DNA from: Cephalotus follicularis
Lineage: Eukaryota; Streptophyta; Magnoliopsida; Oxalidales; Cephalotaceae
Reading direction: 5' to 3'
Assembly: GCA_001972305.1 (NCBI GenBank)
Contig: BDDD01001801.1
Location: 156,923 to 220,922 of the forward strand
DNA length: 64,000 bases
Shown here piece after piece: positions 1 to 11,630 of this stretch. The notes under the pieces were generated by a model. The model was not told the DNA's origin, did not search any database, and saw only the letters and a program-made list of their open reading frames with translations. A program made the translations under genes and the position numbers. The stretch's first letter is position 1, and each line of letters starts with the position of its first letter.

Positions 1-707
1 CACCTAGGCACGGAGAGTGGTTGGACTGTGATGGATGTACGTCATGGTTGATTTTTCCCATGGTATGAGTATGGATTGTTATTGAATGTCTGCAGGCCAT
101 TAGCCTTTGATGTGACATTTGGGCTAGCTCGTATACCACTGCTTAGGGACAATTGGTATACTGGAGCAGTTCACACTTGCTAGTTATGTATATGACTTGC
201 CATGCACACATAGCTATTGTATTGCACGCATATCATACTAGTGTACTGATGCATTTCATGGCATACCTTTTTATCTGTTGCATACCATTGCATAGCATTT
301 GTATAGCCTACACAACATTATGTCGCTGACCCATTTCCCCTGTATGTGGAAGGGTGAGGCCTAGGTCCAGATGACACTCAGGGATAGCAGACAGGATGGA
401 TGGCAGCACGAGACTTTCTAGTAGCATAGCTCTGACCTTCACCTTGTTTTATGGTTGTAATATGTATAAGAGACAAGTTTTACTCTCAGCTATTGACCTG
501 CCGGCTTGTGGCAGCGCACAAGATATTTATATAGCATGATGTTTTTATGGATAGGCTTATATATATGGCCTTTATGTTGTCTTCCGCTTGCATATAGGGT
601 TTTAAGGTTTTAAATTTTTATAGCCTCTCCAAGGTTAGTAAGGATGTTATGGTTGGACCTGCCATGTGTCAAGCCTTGGGGGCAACCTTGGGGTTCCGGG
701 CGTGACA
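1..707 (+). repeat. Gyp-A 5' LTR, 3' part
   Basis: From about position 9 this matches the Gyp-A 3' LTR pieces at 6956-7167, 28754-29353 and 38538-38670. It ends gggcgtgaca, the expected CA terminus. No coding sequence. The upstream part of the LTR is outside the window. Confidence 0.85.
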
Positions 708-1029
708 GCTTGAGTCATATTACGGAGACCGATTATGGTCCCTGATTGTTGGAATTAAGGAATATGGATAAGGTTGTTAGCGGAAAGAATGATAACGATA
801 AGCCTGCTGATTGCTATATATGTGTGGCATTCGATTAAGGATTGAATAGCTAACTCTTGTCTCTTATATAAGGTAGATATGGAAGGTCACTGAGGAGCTA
901 AAGGAATGGGTAAGGCAGGGCCGTCGACCCGACGTACCTGAGCCAGTGGAAGTGTGGATGAGCCAGTAGAACAGAATCTGAACTGAAGAAGATTTCGATG
1001 CTCCTGGTCAATGAGGGTCTAGAGGTTTC
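708..1029 (+). other. Gyp-A leader, no recognisable primer-binding site
   Basis: This lies between the LTR end and the first gag-like ATG. The tggtatcagagc primer-binding site (complementary to initiator tRNA-Met) found in Gyp-B, Gyp-C and Gyp-I is not recognisable here, consistent with long decay. No gene is seen. Confidence 0.55.
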
Positions 1030-2310
1030 ATGAAGAAGATGTATAACATGATTAATAAGATGAATGAGTTCATGCAACGACAGTCATCTACAGCTGAGCA
1101 AGCTCCAGCTGTGAGACCGGTGAGGCGTGCAGTAGAAGCACCAGAGCCTACTCCAGTTGTAAGGCCCGTTAGACATGCCAAAACAGCAAGGAGATCTGTT
1201 AACTTGCCCACACCTAAGGAGGATCCTTTAGCCAGATTCCTAAGGCTAAATCCACCATCTTTTACAGGGGATCCTGATGCAATTACCACTGAGAGATGGC
1301 TTATGTAGACGAACAACATCTTTCGAGTCTTGAAGTATACAGATTCTAAGAAAGTTTCCTTCGCCACATATATGTTACAAGGCGAAGCAGAACATCGGTG
1401 GAATATGGTTGCTCTTTCTTGGGAGGAAAATGGGATACCGAATTCATGGGATCACTTCAGAACAGAATTCAATGAGCAGTACTACCCCGAGGCTGAAGTT
1501 GATAAGAGGGTAGCTGAATTTCTTGCCTGGAACCAAGGTACCAAGACTGTAGCCCAGTATGAGGCCAAATTTTTTGAATTGTCTCGCGTAGCTCCGCACA
1601 TGGTCAGTACGAAAGTGAGGAAAGCTAATAGGTTCCTTGGTGGCCCCATACCTGATATCTGACTGAGTCTTGCACCTCTCCAACTAAAATCTTTTATGGA
1701 CTTAGCTAGTAGAGCTAGCGATGCTAAGTCATTATCAGAGGAGTTACGTAACCTATGGATCCATAATTATCGTAATAGATCTGCTTCTTCTGTATGGCAA
1801 TTAGGAAGGAGTTCGAGGAGTAGTAACAAATCTTCGAGGTCTGGTAACAGTAGTCCAGGGTAAGGTAGTTCACCTCAGAGTACTGGTAGTCCGGCCAGTT
1901 TTTCTCCACAATGAGGTCAACCTAGGATATCACAATAGAGAGGAGGAGGCCATAAATCTCGTTGGAGATGTAGGGGATAGGAGGCTTAACAAAGGAACCA
2001 GGAAACACAGAGAGGTAAGCCTAGGTTTCCTGGTGATGGGAATCAAGCTTCCATTGAACCATGCGTGCATTGTGGGCGCACGAACCATACTACAGATAAT
2101 TGTTGGTTGAAGGCTGCAAGTGTATGAATTGTGGAGGTTCCGGTTACATTACGAGGGAGTGTACTTATGATAGATATGGATCAAGAACTCAGCCAGGACA
2201 GGGAGGTTCTCAGCAAAACAAAAGTATGGATTATCATCTAGGCAGTGGTTCAGGACAGCGGTATCAAGGTTGACCTAGCACTAGTTTGCCTTCTGCAGGA
2301 GGGAGAGACC
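1030..2310 (+). pseudogene. gag: Gyp-A gag (capsid and zinc knuckles), broken
   Basis: Gag forms the virus-like particle and binds element RNA. The reading runs in one frame from the ATG at 1030, with a basic, Pro-rich N-terminus, then the capsid core (motifs LNPPSFTGDPD, then EFNEQYYPEAE and TVAQYEAKF). It is cut by TAG at 1306-1308, TGA at 1660-1662 and further stops near 1861-1935. A zinc knuckle CX2CX4HX4C lies at about 2062-2103. A second one at about 2121-2162 is in another frame and has Tyr in place of His. The start is the first ATG before the conserved capsid region. Clearly non-functional. Confidence 0.8.
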
Positions 2311-2394
2311 GCGGCAAATAGCCTATGGGATCGACACATAGGGTAGAGTTTATGGTATGGACCAGAGTGTGGTAGGAGGATCTGCATCTGTGAT

Positions 2395-2836
2395 AGGAGG
2401 TACTATGCATATCTCACAGTGTATGGCATGGGTTCTTATAGATCCGGGCTCGTCCCATTCATACATTGTATCACATTTTGTATGCCATGTTGGCATAGAG
2501 CCATAACCTTTACCTTTTGTGATGTAGGTTAGTACCCCAGTCGGAGAATCAGTTGTTTCTGAATGGGTATGCAGATCTTGTATAGTAGAGATTGTTGGCC
2601 ATATCTTACCAGTAGATCTTATAGTGTTACCGATGGGTGAGCTAGATGTGATTCTAGAGATGGACTGGTTATCTACGTATTATGCTCACGTGCATTGTAA
2701 TGGGAAGGTCGTGACCTTCAGCATGCCAGGGCAGTCTCAGTTCCAGTTTATTGGAACCTTAGATCATCACTCAGTTCAGATGATATCAGCCCTTCATTCT
2801 GACAAGCTTATGAGACAAGGTTGTTATGGCTTCTAA
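2395..2836 (+). pseudogene. Gyp-A aspartic protease remnant
   Basis: The retropepsin-like active-site region reads VLIDPGSSHSYIV. The catalytic D-S/T-G is changed to DPG at 2441-2449. The conserved ILEMDWLSTYYAHV block (normally ILGMDWL) follows at about 2650, where protease leads towards RT. A TAA closes the frame at 2834-2836. The altered active site and the stop make it inactive. Confidence 0.75.
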
Positions 2837-2845
2837 GCACATATC

Positions 2846-4237
2846 ATGGATAACATGAAGTGGGTACCAATGTTAGAGGATGTTCCAGTTGTTTTTGAAT
2901 ACCCGGATGTATTTCCGGAGGAGTTAACATCCTTACCACCCGAGAGAGACACGGAGTTCGTTATAGACTTGTTGCCAGGGACAACACCTATATCGATGGC
3001 TCCTTATCGAATGGCCCCTCTTGAGTTGAAGTAGTGGAAGTTACAGTTGCAAGAGTTGCTTGACAAGGGATTCATCAGAGCGAGTGTTTCCCCGTGGGGA
3101 GCACCCATTCTATTTGTTAAGAAGAAAGACAGATCCTTAAGGATGTGTGTGGAACAGCTTAATAAGGCTACTATAAAGAATAAGTACCCATTACCACACA
3201 TCAACGAGTTGTTCGATTAGTTGAAAGGATCGTTAGTGTTCTCCAAGTTAGATATGAGGACGGGATATCATCATATCAGGGTTAGAGCAGAAGATGTTCC
3301 AAAGACTGCTTTTAGGTCGCGGTATTGACACTATGAGTTCGTAGTAATGCCTTTTGGGGTGACCAACGCCCCAGCTGCATTCATGAGCTTGATGAACTAG
3401 GTGTTTAGTCCGTATCTAGACCAATTCATTGTTGTCTTTATCGATGATATCTTGGTGTATTCTAAGTCTATGGAGGACCATACTGCACATTTGCACTTGG
3501 TGTTATGCATCGGTTGTATGCCAAGTTTGGCAAGTGTGAATTCTGGTTAGCAGAGGTGGCTTTTCTGGGTCATGTCATTTCCAGTGCTGGTTTGTCAGTG
3601 GATCCAGCAAAGATAGAAGCAGTTAAAGACTGGAAACGACCAACAAACATGTCAGAAGTCCGTAGTTTCTTGGGCTTAGCAAGCTACTATCATCCCTTTG
3701 TCGGAGGATTTGCACGGATTGCTACACCATTAACCAAGTTGACAAAGAAAAAGGCAATGTTTGTATGGGATGACAGCTATGAGCAGAGTTTTCAGGGATT
3801 GAAGCATTGCCTGATTTCTGCACCCATTTTAGCCTTCCTAGAGGGTGATGATGGTTTTACAGTATACAGTGATGCGTCTAGAACAGTTTAGGCTGTGTTA
3901 TGATGCAGCATGGAAGAGTGATTGCCTATCCTTCAAGGAAGTTAAAGCCTCATGAGAAGAAATACCCCACACTTGATCTAGTGCTAGCAGCGATAATTTT
4001 GTGCTACACAAGTGGAGACATTATTTATATGGCGTGAAGTTTGATGTTTTCACAGATCATAAGAGTTTGAGATATCTTTTCTCCCAGAGGGATTTAAATA
4101 TGAGGCATAGGAGATGGATGGAGTTACTCAATAACTACAATTGTGAGATACAATACCATCATGGAAAATCTAACATAGTAGCAGACACTTTGAGTTGTCG
4201 CTTAGCTTGCTTGACAGTTTTCCAGATACAGGCATGA
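2846..4237 (+). pseudogene. Gyp-A reverse transcriptase and RNase H, broken
   Basis: RT copies element RNA into DNA and RNase H removes the RNA strand. Visible blocks in order are the pre-[10 protein letters not shown] (about 2905), [11 protein letters not shown] (about 2998), [22 protein letters not shown] (about 3066), the catalytic FIDD at 3437-3448, SFLGLASYY (about 3666), RNase H VYSDAS (about 3860), [11 protein letters not shown] (about 4050) and a degraded ADTLSCR near 4185. Stops include TAG at 3032-3034 plus others near 3218, 3326 and 3398. Frameshifts lie near 3130-3200, 3500 and 3890-4000. It is followed directly by integrase. Confidence 0.82.
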
Positions 4238-4243
4238 CCACAG

Positions 4244-5056
4244 TTGATGGATAGGATTAGAGAGGCTCAAGGGATGGATAGAGAGTTCCTTGATGCAACA
4301 TTGGATGGTAAAGGCGAGTTACGGCACAAATTCTCGGTACATGGTGATGGTTTGATCCGATACAAGGACAGGATTTGTGTTCCAGATAGTAAGGAACTAA
4401 AGGATGAGTTGTTATCTCAATCTCATCGCTGTAGTTTCTCAGTGCATCCAGGGAGCACTAAGATGTATCGAGACCTAAAGCGTGTTTATTTGTTTGAGGT
4501 AGGTGAGTGGAATCTCCTAGGGCCCAAGCTCGTTCAGCAAATGACAAAGAAGGCTAAGGTTATCAAGGAAAGGCTTCTGGCAGCCCAGAGCTTCCAGAAG
4601 AGTTATGCTGATCATCGTCGATGAGATCTAGAGTTCTCGGTAGGCCATCATGTGTTCCTTAAAGTCTCTCCAACCAAAGGGATTATGAGATTCAATAAGA
4701 AAGGGAAGTTGGCTCCACAGTTTATAGGACCCTTTGAGATCCTAGAGAGGGTTGGTGCAGTTGCTTACAGGCTTGCCCTACCTCCTGACCTAGCAGAGGT
4801 GCATAATGTATTCCATGTGTCGATGCTGAGGAAGTATAACCCATATCCCTCACATGTGTTGTAGTATGAACCTTTGGAGCTGCAAACAGATATAAGTTAT
4901 GAGGAAAGGCCAGTACGGATTATTGACCGCCGAGTCAAACAGTTGAGAAACAAGGATATTGCTTTAGTGAAAGATTTATGGCGGTATCATGGACTCGAGG
5001 AAGCAACCTGGGAGTGTGAAGATGAGATGAGGGCCCGATATCCTCAGTTGTTTTGA
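4244..5056 (+). pseudogene. Gyp-A integrase lacking its catalytic core, with chromodomain-like tail
   Basis: The N-terminal zinc-binding start is present (HPGSTKMYRDLKR, about 4445). Near 4486-4497 the sequence jumps directly to EVGEWNLLGPKLVQQ, which normally lies after the D,D,E core, so the Cys pair and all three catalytic residues are missing. The reading frame is kept across the junction. The distal part follows (VFLKVSP, FIGPFEILERVG, HNVFHVSMLRKY), then the chromodomain-like LWRYHGLEEATWE, ending at TGA 5054-5056. TGA at 4622-4624 and TAG near 4862 interrupt it. In related elements the chromodomain is thought to guide insertion into heterochromatin. Confidence 0.82.
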
Positions 5057-5063
5057 TCTTAGG

Positions 5064-5099
5064 AAATCTCATGATGAGATTTATCTAAGGAGGGTAGGA
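5064..5099 (+). promoter_or_regulatory. Gyp-A inverted repeat and polypurine tract
   Basis: An inverted repeat aaatctc-atgat-gagattt (5064-5082) is followed by the purine-rich taaggagggtagga, immediately before the LTR start at 5100. The purine tract primes plus-strand DNA synthesis in LTR elements. The inverted repeat recurs in the same place in Gyp-B, -C and -H. Confidence 0.7.
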
Positions 5100-5287
5100 T
5101 GTAAGCCCCAGATATCTTATCTGTACAGTCTTACATGTATATGCTTCTATTTATATGATATTGTACTTATGGATGATTTGGAATGGATATTATATATACA
5201 TATTTTCCATTTCTATATCTGTTCTAGATATAGGAGGTTCTATAGAGCCCGATCGCTGTTTGTGAGATTTTTGCCGAAAGGAGCTTG

Positions 5288-5299
5288 TATATATATATA
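5288..5299 (+). promoter_or_regulatory. TATA-like element of the Gyp-A LTR promoter
   Basis: An alternating TA run is followed by ggttcagttcagtgcattct and a GA-rich stretch. This is the usual look of a plant LTR promoter and start-site region. Inferred from sequence only. Confidence 0.45.
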
Positions 5300-5828
5300 G
5301 GGTTCAGTTCAGTGCATTCTCATTCTCATTTTCTTAGAGAGATAGAGAGAGGAAGTGAGTTAGAGAGAGAGTGGGTGAAATCGAGCAAACGAGCAGTCTT
5401 TGGAATCGTGACAGCAAGTAGAACGTGAAGGAAGCAGTTGAATACAGATTGAAGCTACATATTCTCCGTTTTCAGCCGATTTATGTAGGTTATACTTATG
5501 CTCCGATCTCCTTATATGGATTGATTGGCATGTTTTTATGGTTATGTATGAGTGTATGTATGCTAGATGCATGAACTAGAGTGGCAGATATGAGTAGAAA
5601 CAAATTAAAGGGGAGATTTGAGGGAAATCATATGATTTGGTGCGTTTTGCCCAATTTTCGTTCTTCCTCAATCTCAGGGTAGAGACATGATTTTAAAGCG
5701 TTTTAAAGCCATTTTCAAGTATATTTTGATGATGGGATCTTATAGTATCCCTTGATTTGAATTAAAAACAATTTTTATGGATTTTCCATAGATTTTTGAG
5801 GGATTTATGCATTTGACAGTAGCCCAGG

Positions 5829-6046
5829 GCGTCAACGTGTTCATCGTGCACATTGACGTGTTCCTGAGTTCCCCAGCACGTCGACGCCATCAGTTTAAGC
5901 ATCAACGCCTATGTGCTTATGCGTTAGTGCACCACCTTGTGTTGCACCTTAACGCAAGAGAGAAGAGATTTAGATGTCAACGCCTTCTTTAGACGTCGAC
6001 GCCCAGAGCTTACACGTCGACACGTAAATCCTACATGTCAACGCCT
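5829..6046 (+). repeat. GTCGAC-type palindrome array in the Gyp-A LTR
   Basis: About eight copies of acgtcgacgcc-like 10-mers and decayed forms (gtcaacgcc, atcaacgcc) are spaced roughly 15-40 bp apart. The array lies downstream of the TATA-like element, so it would fall in the transcribed part of the LTR. Confidence 0.7.
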
Positions 6047-6639
6047 AAAGCTACTGTTCGGGTTGGCCAAATTTTATGATTTTCACCCCAAATTATCCTG
6101 TTTTCATATGGATTCTGTAGGAAGCCTCCCTAAGGCCGTGTATCCTACAGAAATCCTAGTTTGACACTTTTAAGCTCTAAAACCAACTTTTTAAAGAAGG
6201 TTTCATAAAGGAAAATAGGTTTTATATAAATGGGTTTCAATAAATGGTTAGGATAGCTCAATTGGGACATCCAGACTCGGATATCCTAGTTAGACTTACC
6301 TTCCATTATTTTCAGCTTCGATCGGGACCAACAAAGAATTATGGTTTTTAGAAAAGGAGAAGAAGGGAATTAGTTTTTATATGATTTGACAGATGTGGAT
6401 CCTATGAGATCCTTTACAGCAGGTCCCTATCCTTTAACGAATATGATTTCGGATTTAGACAAGGTACGACTATGGCTGTTGATTATTATGATTGAGACCT
6501 TACAGTATAACCCATTCATAACCTTCATTTCCGTCATGAAGTATTATGGATGTAGGCCACACATTATGATCATGGATTCCTCCTGTGCCAGTGGACCTTC
6601 AGGATTCCCCGCACAGTCGAGTGACATATTATAGTTACT

Positions 6640-6880
6640 GAGTAGATCGTACAGATCGCCATACTATTGTTTTGGGTCAGAGCTTATAGATCCCCATATC
6701 ATGGTTATTGGGTATGAGCTTACAGATCCTCATTTAGTCATTAGGTAGCATCGTATAGATCCCCATATCATGATTATTGGGTATGAGCTTACAGATCCCC
6801 ATATTAGAGTTGTTGAGTAGATATTACAGATCCCCGTATTAGAGTTGTTGAGTAGATCTTACAGATCCTCATTTTGGGCT
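6640..6880 (+). repeat. Imperfect tandem repeats in the Gyp-A LTR
   Basis: The phrase acagatcc(c/t)cat recurs about six times with ttattgggtatgagctt or ttgttgagtagat between copies. The last two copies have a 35-bp period. No coding potential. Confidence 0.65.
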
Positions 6881-7167
6881 GGTCTGCCTCCCCCTCTCAG
6901 GAGACCGACATTATGATCTTATGGCCAGTGTTATCCTATACCTACACAGCTATTACACGGAGAGTGTTTGGACTGTGATGGATGTACCTCATGGTTGATT
7001 TTTCCCATGGTATGAGTATGGATTGTTATTAAGTGTCTACGGGCCATTGGCCTTTGCCGTGACATTTGGACTAGCTCGTATACCACTACTTAGGGATGGT
7101 TGGTATACTGGAGCAGTTCATACTTGCTAGTTATGTATATGACTTGCCATGCGCTCATAGTTATTGT

Positions 7168-9124
7168 TGTCACGCCCCGACTTCGAGAAGACAACATTAA
7201 AGCGATAAAGGCAATTAACATATAAATTCAGCTCATGCAAATACCATAAAATTTAACTTTTAAATAAGAGATCAGTTGCGAAAGCATAAGATTCATAAGC
7301 TGAAACTCGTTGCGTGCATCCCATACTACACCCTACTTAAAACAAGCCCGTCATTGTTAAAAGCCCACAAAACAGAGCGTGATCATAGTACAATACCAAT
7401 CCCATCATTAAACAAAACCATAAGTACAGTACATTAACGGTCCTTAAACAAAACCCGGTTTATTACAATACAAGAGAAAAGTAAAACCAAGAACAACAGC
7501 AGCATAACAACATGATCTTCTCAATGCCAGTCCATTTTCAAATATTTATGAAAGTAATAAATATTTGAAATATGTAATTCCAGTAGTAGAAATACCTTTG
7601 AACAAATCAGTAGTGTAAATCGTTTACCAGTTTGTTCGAAAATACGTTATTAACCAATACATATTTTCATACTCAAAACAGCACATTCCGAGTTCACATA
7701 TGCATTTCTAAACATCACAACTTTAGAAATCATAAACGATATACAAACAGTAACCAAACAGGTAGTAAACAGTGTATATGCAATGCATACAAATGCTCTA
7801 ATGCATCCGAAGTGAAATCGGGATCGTCGAGTATCAAAACCATAAATCTGTCCAAACAGGACTCTAAATCCTCGGCGTTTACTTCTTAGGCGTCGACGCT
7901 TATGTCCCTTAAGCGTCGACGTTTAGTCCCATAGCGTCAGCGCTTTCAGTGTCTGGGCATTGATATCTCCTCCCTTAGACGTCGACGTTTTAATGCATTC
8001 AACATATACAACACAGTTCACAGTACAAAGCATCGACGCTTACCAAAGGCATTGACGATTTCTTGCAGCAGTCGTCTTCTTCCTCTCAACATGACCAAAC
8101 AGTGACAATTTCACCATTGTAACATGCAATCCTACATGTATACATCCCAGAAGATCGACATGCAATATCATATGACACATCCAGTACAAGGTAGCATCAT
8201 TTTAGTGACTAAAAACGGATCCTCAAACCAGGAAATTCATGCATAAACATCACTGAACAAACACCAAGTATTGAACACAAAATAAAATTATGGCTTCCCC
8301 TACCTCTGGCCTCAAGTTAGAAGGCGAAAGTCCACCTCTTTTAGTATCCAACCAGTCACTTGGAGCTCCCAGGTACGGCTTGAAAGTTCCCTGGTTTGTC
8401 CCAGAAGTTGGTGTGCAAGCTCCAAGCTTCCTTTGCTCAAGAATTGTGGTATCTCTCTCTCTTTCGCTCTCTTCTGTTCTCTTTGTCACTCACAGTGTCA
8501 CTAATTCCTCTGGTTTTCAATAACAGATGAGAGGGGTGAGAGGAGTAGACTTTTATCCATATTTCTCCTTGTTTTCTCTGCATGTTCTCCTACTTTCTTC
8601 TCCTCTCCCACTTGGGCAACCTGGTGCAACAGGTGTCCATTTCTTCCCTTTCACAAGGCATGCACTCAAGGATTCTCCCTCTGTCCCATGCCCTTTTGTT
8701 GCAGGTAGGTCTAGAAACAAAAGCATGCATGCCACGTTCTTAAAGCGCCCGCTAAGATGCTTGATAAGTGGCACAATTCACCTCCATACGAGACGTCCAT
8801 CTGTTGTTGTGTGTATGTAGAACACGCCGCAAAGAGTCGACATTTACATGCAGGCGTCGGCGCTTATGTGTTTAAATTTAAACGCGTGTTTCAATCGCTT
8901 AAGCGTCGACGCTCCAAATCCAGGCACCAGCGCTTTAACCTCAAAACTGTGTCGTTTAACTAAATTTACACTTTTAACATTTCTCTAACAATCGAACTCC
9001 AAAATCAACATCATCAGAGTTTGGGAAAACATCATCAAATTCGGAAATCCATATTTTTATTAATTCCCCAATAATGTACATTTACATTGTGAAATTACAA
9101 CATATAAAAATCCCGGGCGTTACA
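7168..9124 (-). repeat. Gyp-B 3' LTR (1,957 bp, internally deleted)
   Basis: Colinear with 26181-28748 but missing about 610 bp, corresponding to 26549-27158, at the point near 7534. It holds GTCGAC-type palindrome clusters at about 7873-8062 and 8829-8935 and a CT-rich run near 8450-8480 (GA-rich in element orientation). Open frames here (for example 8290-8523) are chance. Confidence 0.88.
7873..8935 (-). repeat. Two GTCGAC-type palindrome clusters in the Gyp-B 3' LTR
   Basis: Copies of gcgtcgacgc and decayed variants (gcatcgacgc, gcgtcagcgc, gacgtcgacg) lie at 7873-8062 and again at 8829-8935. The sequence between them has none. The same layout exists in the other LTR at 27490-27690 and 28456-28562. 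Confidence 0.75.
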
Positions 9125-9161
9125 ACCACCCCTCATTCAAAGAATTTCGTTCTCGAAATTT
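9125..9161 (-). promoter_or_regulatory. Gyp-B polypurine tract and upstream inverted repeat
   Basis: In element orientation an inverted repeat aaatttcgagaacgaaattc (9161-9142) precedes a short purine-rich tract (aatgaggggtggt), which abuts the LTR at 9124. Confidence 0.7.
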
Positions 9162-9170
9162 AAAACGAGA

Positions 9171-9590
9171 CTAGAACAAGTGCGGGTAGTGTTCTCGGAT
9201 ATCCTCCTCATGCTCCCAAGTTGCTTCATCCGGTCGGTGGAACTGCCATTGAACCTTGACCATGGAGATGGCTCGGTTCCTCAAAATTGGTGTCTTCCAA
9301 TCTAGAATTCGCACAAGCAACGCTTCACAAGATAGGTCATCTTGTACCGGAACAACATCATAATTCAGGACATGTGATGGGTCCGGGATATATCTCCTCA
9401 GCATAGATACATGAAAGACATCGTGCATGTTTGACAGTGCAGGAGGTAAGGCAAGCTGATAGGCTACCTCCCCAACTCTTTCCAAAATCTCAAAAGGACC
9501 AATGTAGCGAGGAGCTAATTTGCCCTTTTTCCCAAACCTTTGCACGCCCTTCCATGGTGAGACCTTTAAGAACACATGATCGCGCCACAC
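9171..9590 (-). pseudogene. Gyp-B integrase C-terminus with chromodomain-like tail
   Basis: This is the end of the polyprotein: VFLKVSPWKGVQRFGKKGKLAPRYIGPFE, then HDVFHVSMLRRYIPDPSHVL, then a chromodomain-like end with VKVQWQFHRPDEATWEHEEDI and YPHLF. The segment itself has no internal stop. It is in a different frame from the integrase core, so a frameshift lies near 9590-9610. The sequence matches the Tekay/Del tail type. Confidence 0.85.
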
Positions 9591-9594
9591 TGAA

Positions 9595-10470
9595 GGTCAA
9601 AGGCCTCCTCTTAACATTGTCCGCATAACTCTTCTGCCGGCTCTGAGCAGCAAGCAGCTTCCTTTTGATCGTCCTGATCTTTTCCGAGGTTTCCACCACT
9701 AAATCAGTCCCGAGTAAAGGTCGCTCCCCGACCTCATCCCAACATGCAGGAGATCTGCACTTCCTCCCATACAGTGCTTCAAACGGTGCCATGCCGATAC
9801 TGGAATAATAGCTATTATTATAAGAGAACTCTATCAAAGGAATGCGATCCTCCCATGTACCAGCAAAATCAATAATGCAAGCCCGTAGCATATCCTCCAA
9901 GGTCTAGATGGTACGCTCAGACTACCCATCGGTCTGAGGGTGGAAGGCAGTACTGAGGTTTAGCTTCGTCCTGAAAGATGTCTGAAACCTCTTCAAGAAG
10001 TTGGAAGTGAAGATAGCGTCTCTATCACATACGATGCTAACTGGAACACCGTGTAGCCTCACCATCTCCTTCACATACAAACGAGCTAGCTTGCAAGCAG
10101 AATCAGTAACGTGTGTAGGCAGAAAGTGTGCTGATTTGGTGAGTCTATCCACGATAACCGACACGGCGTTGTGACGGTTCCGAGTCAGAGGAAAACCCGA
10201 AACAAAATCCATCGTAACATGTTCCCATTTCCACTCTGGAATTGGCAAAGGTTGTAGCATACCTGTCGGTCTCTGGTGCTCAGCCTTGACTATCTGGCAA
10301 GTTAAACACCTTGCCACATACGCGGCGATCTCTCGTTTCATGCCAGGCCACCAGTAAGTCTTCTTCATATCTTGATACATTTTAGTGCTACCAGGATGGA
10401 TACTGTACAGAGATTTATGAGCCCCGCGAAGTAACTCGTTCTTCAACCCTGGTTCATTCGGAAGACACAC
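9595..10470 (-). pseudogene. Gyp-B integrase core, nearly complete
   Basis: The zinc-binding HHCC region is intact (HPGSTKMYQDMKK, YWWPGMKREI, CLTCQ). The catalytic residues are all visible: D in MDFVSGFP (about 10215), D in CDRDAIFTS (about 10027) and E in SERTI (about 9915). TAG stops lie next to the catalytic Glu (about 9923 and 9903). The GMAPFEALYGRKCRSP block follows. The frame is lost at about 9600 before the C-terminal segment. Catalytic residues survive better here than in any other element of the window, but the stops still break it. Confidence 0.87.
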
Positions 10471-11630
10471 ACGTCCCCAATATCTCAGAATACCATCATC
10501 ATGTACTCAAAAATTGGATTCCGACTCCAGGTTCTCCCGAATCCGTTGTAACTCAGGATCATGTGGTTGTGCATCCCGGATGTGATCCAGTAACATAGGC
10601 TGTACTCGCATGTCGGCCACAAAGATTCCCAGTGACTGATTGAACAGAGACCACTCTTGGAAGTCTTCTAACATCTTCCATTACGACACCATCGCACTGG
10701 CAACCATAGCCTTGCGGCTCAAGGCATTAGCGACTACATTTGCTTTCCCCGAGTGGTACTGAATACTGCAATCATAATCATTAAAGAATTCTACCCACCT
10801 GCGTTGCCTCATGTTCAGTGTGTCCTGACAAAACAGGTACCTCAAACTCTTATGATCGGTAAAGATCTCAAACTGGCCCCCATAAACATAGTGCCTCCAC
10901 TTCTAAAGGGCGAAGATAATAGCTGCAAGTTCGAGGTCATGAGTCGGGTAGTTTTCTTCATACGACTTTAGCTTCCGCGAGGCATATGCAATAACTCTGC
11001 CCCGCTGCATCAATACACAACCCAAACCCCTACCTGATGCATCACTGTAGACCGCAAAGCCCTCATTACCATCAAGTAATGCTAAGACAGGAGTGAAAAC
11101 TAACTGATCCTTCCGTTCATGGAAGCTAGCTTCACAGTCTTCGTCCCAGACAAAAGGGGTCTTCTTCTGGGTCAGTCTAGTCAAGGGCTCGGCTATCCTT
11201 GAAAAGTTCTGGATAAACCTCCTATAATATCCCGCCAATCCAAGGAAACTGCGCACCTCCATCACGTTCTTCGGTTGTGTGCCAGTCTCGTACCACTTCA
11301 GTCTTTGACGGATCCACCTTCAAGCCTTCCCCAAATACGATGTGACCGAGAAAGATCACATGATCAAGCCAGAACTCACACTTGTCGAACATGGCATACA
11401 ACCGATGTTGTCTGAGAACTTGCAATACTAGCCTCAGATGATGAGCATGCTCCTCCTCACTCCTCGAATATACCAGTATGTCATCGATAAATACCACAAC
11501 AAACTGGTCCAGGTATGGTCAGAATACGTCATTCATCAATGACATAAAAGCTGACGGTGCATTGGTAACATTGAACAACATCACCAAGAACTCGTAGTGG
11601 CCATACCGTGTCCAGAAGGCAGTCTTCTAA
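10471..11630 (-). pseudogene. Gyp-B reverse transcriptase second half and RNase H
   Basis: Reading leftwards: catalytic [15 protein letters not shown] (about 11490), [11 protein letters not shown] (about 11245), RNase H VYSDAS (about 11050), [34 protein letters not shown], then after a stop near 10902 the [11 protein letters not shown]-type block (about 10850) and the [13 protein letters not shown]-type end (about 10735). A frameshift lies near 11240-11265 and stops near 10902, 10680 and 10508. Confidence 0.83.

Larger units (their letters stand above)
5100..7167 (+). repeat. Gyp-A 3' LTR, segment 1
   Basis: It begins tgtaagcccc right after the polypurine tract and is interrupted at 7168 by Gyp-B. 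It holds a TATA-like stretch (5288-5299), a GA-rich run after it, a GTCGAC-type palindrome array (5829-6046), imperfect repeats built on acagatccccat (about 6640-6880), and the start of the block that matches window positions 9-207. No real gene is seen. Confidence 0.85.

Noticed and set aside
5100-5300. An envelope-like gene after integrase in Gyp-A
   Set aside because: The LTR starts 44 bp after the pol stop; there is no room, and none of the gypsy elements shows an extra ORF.
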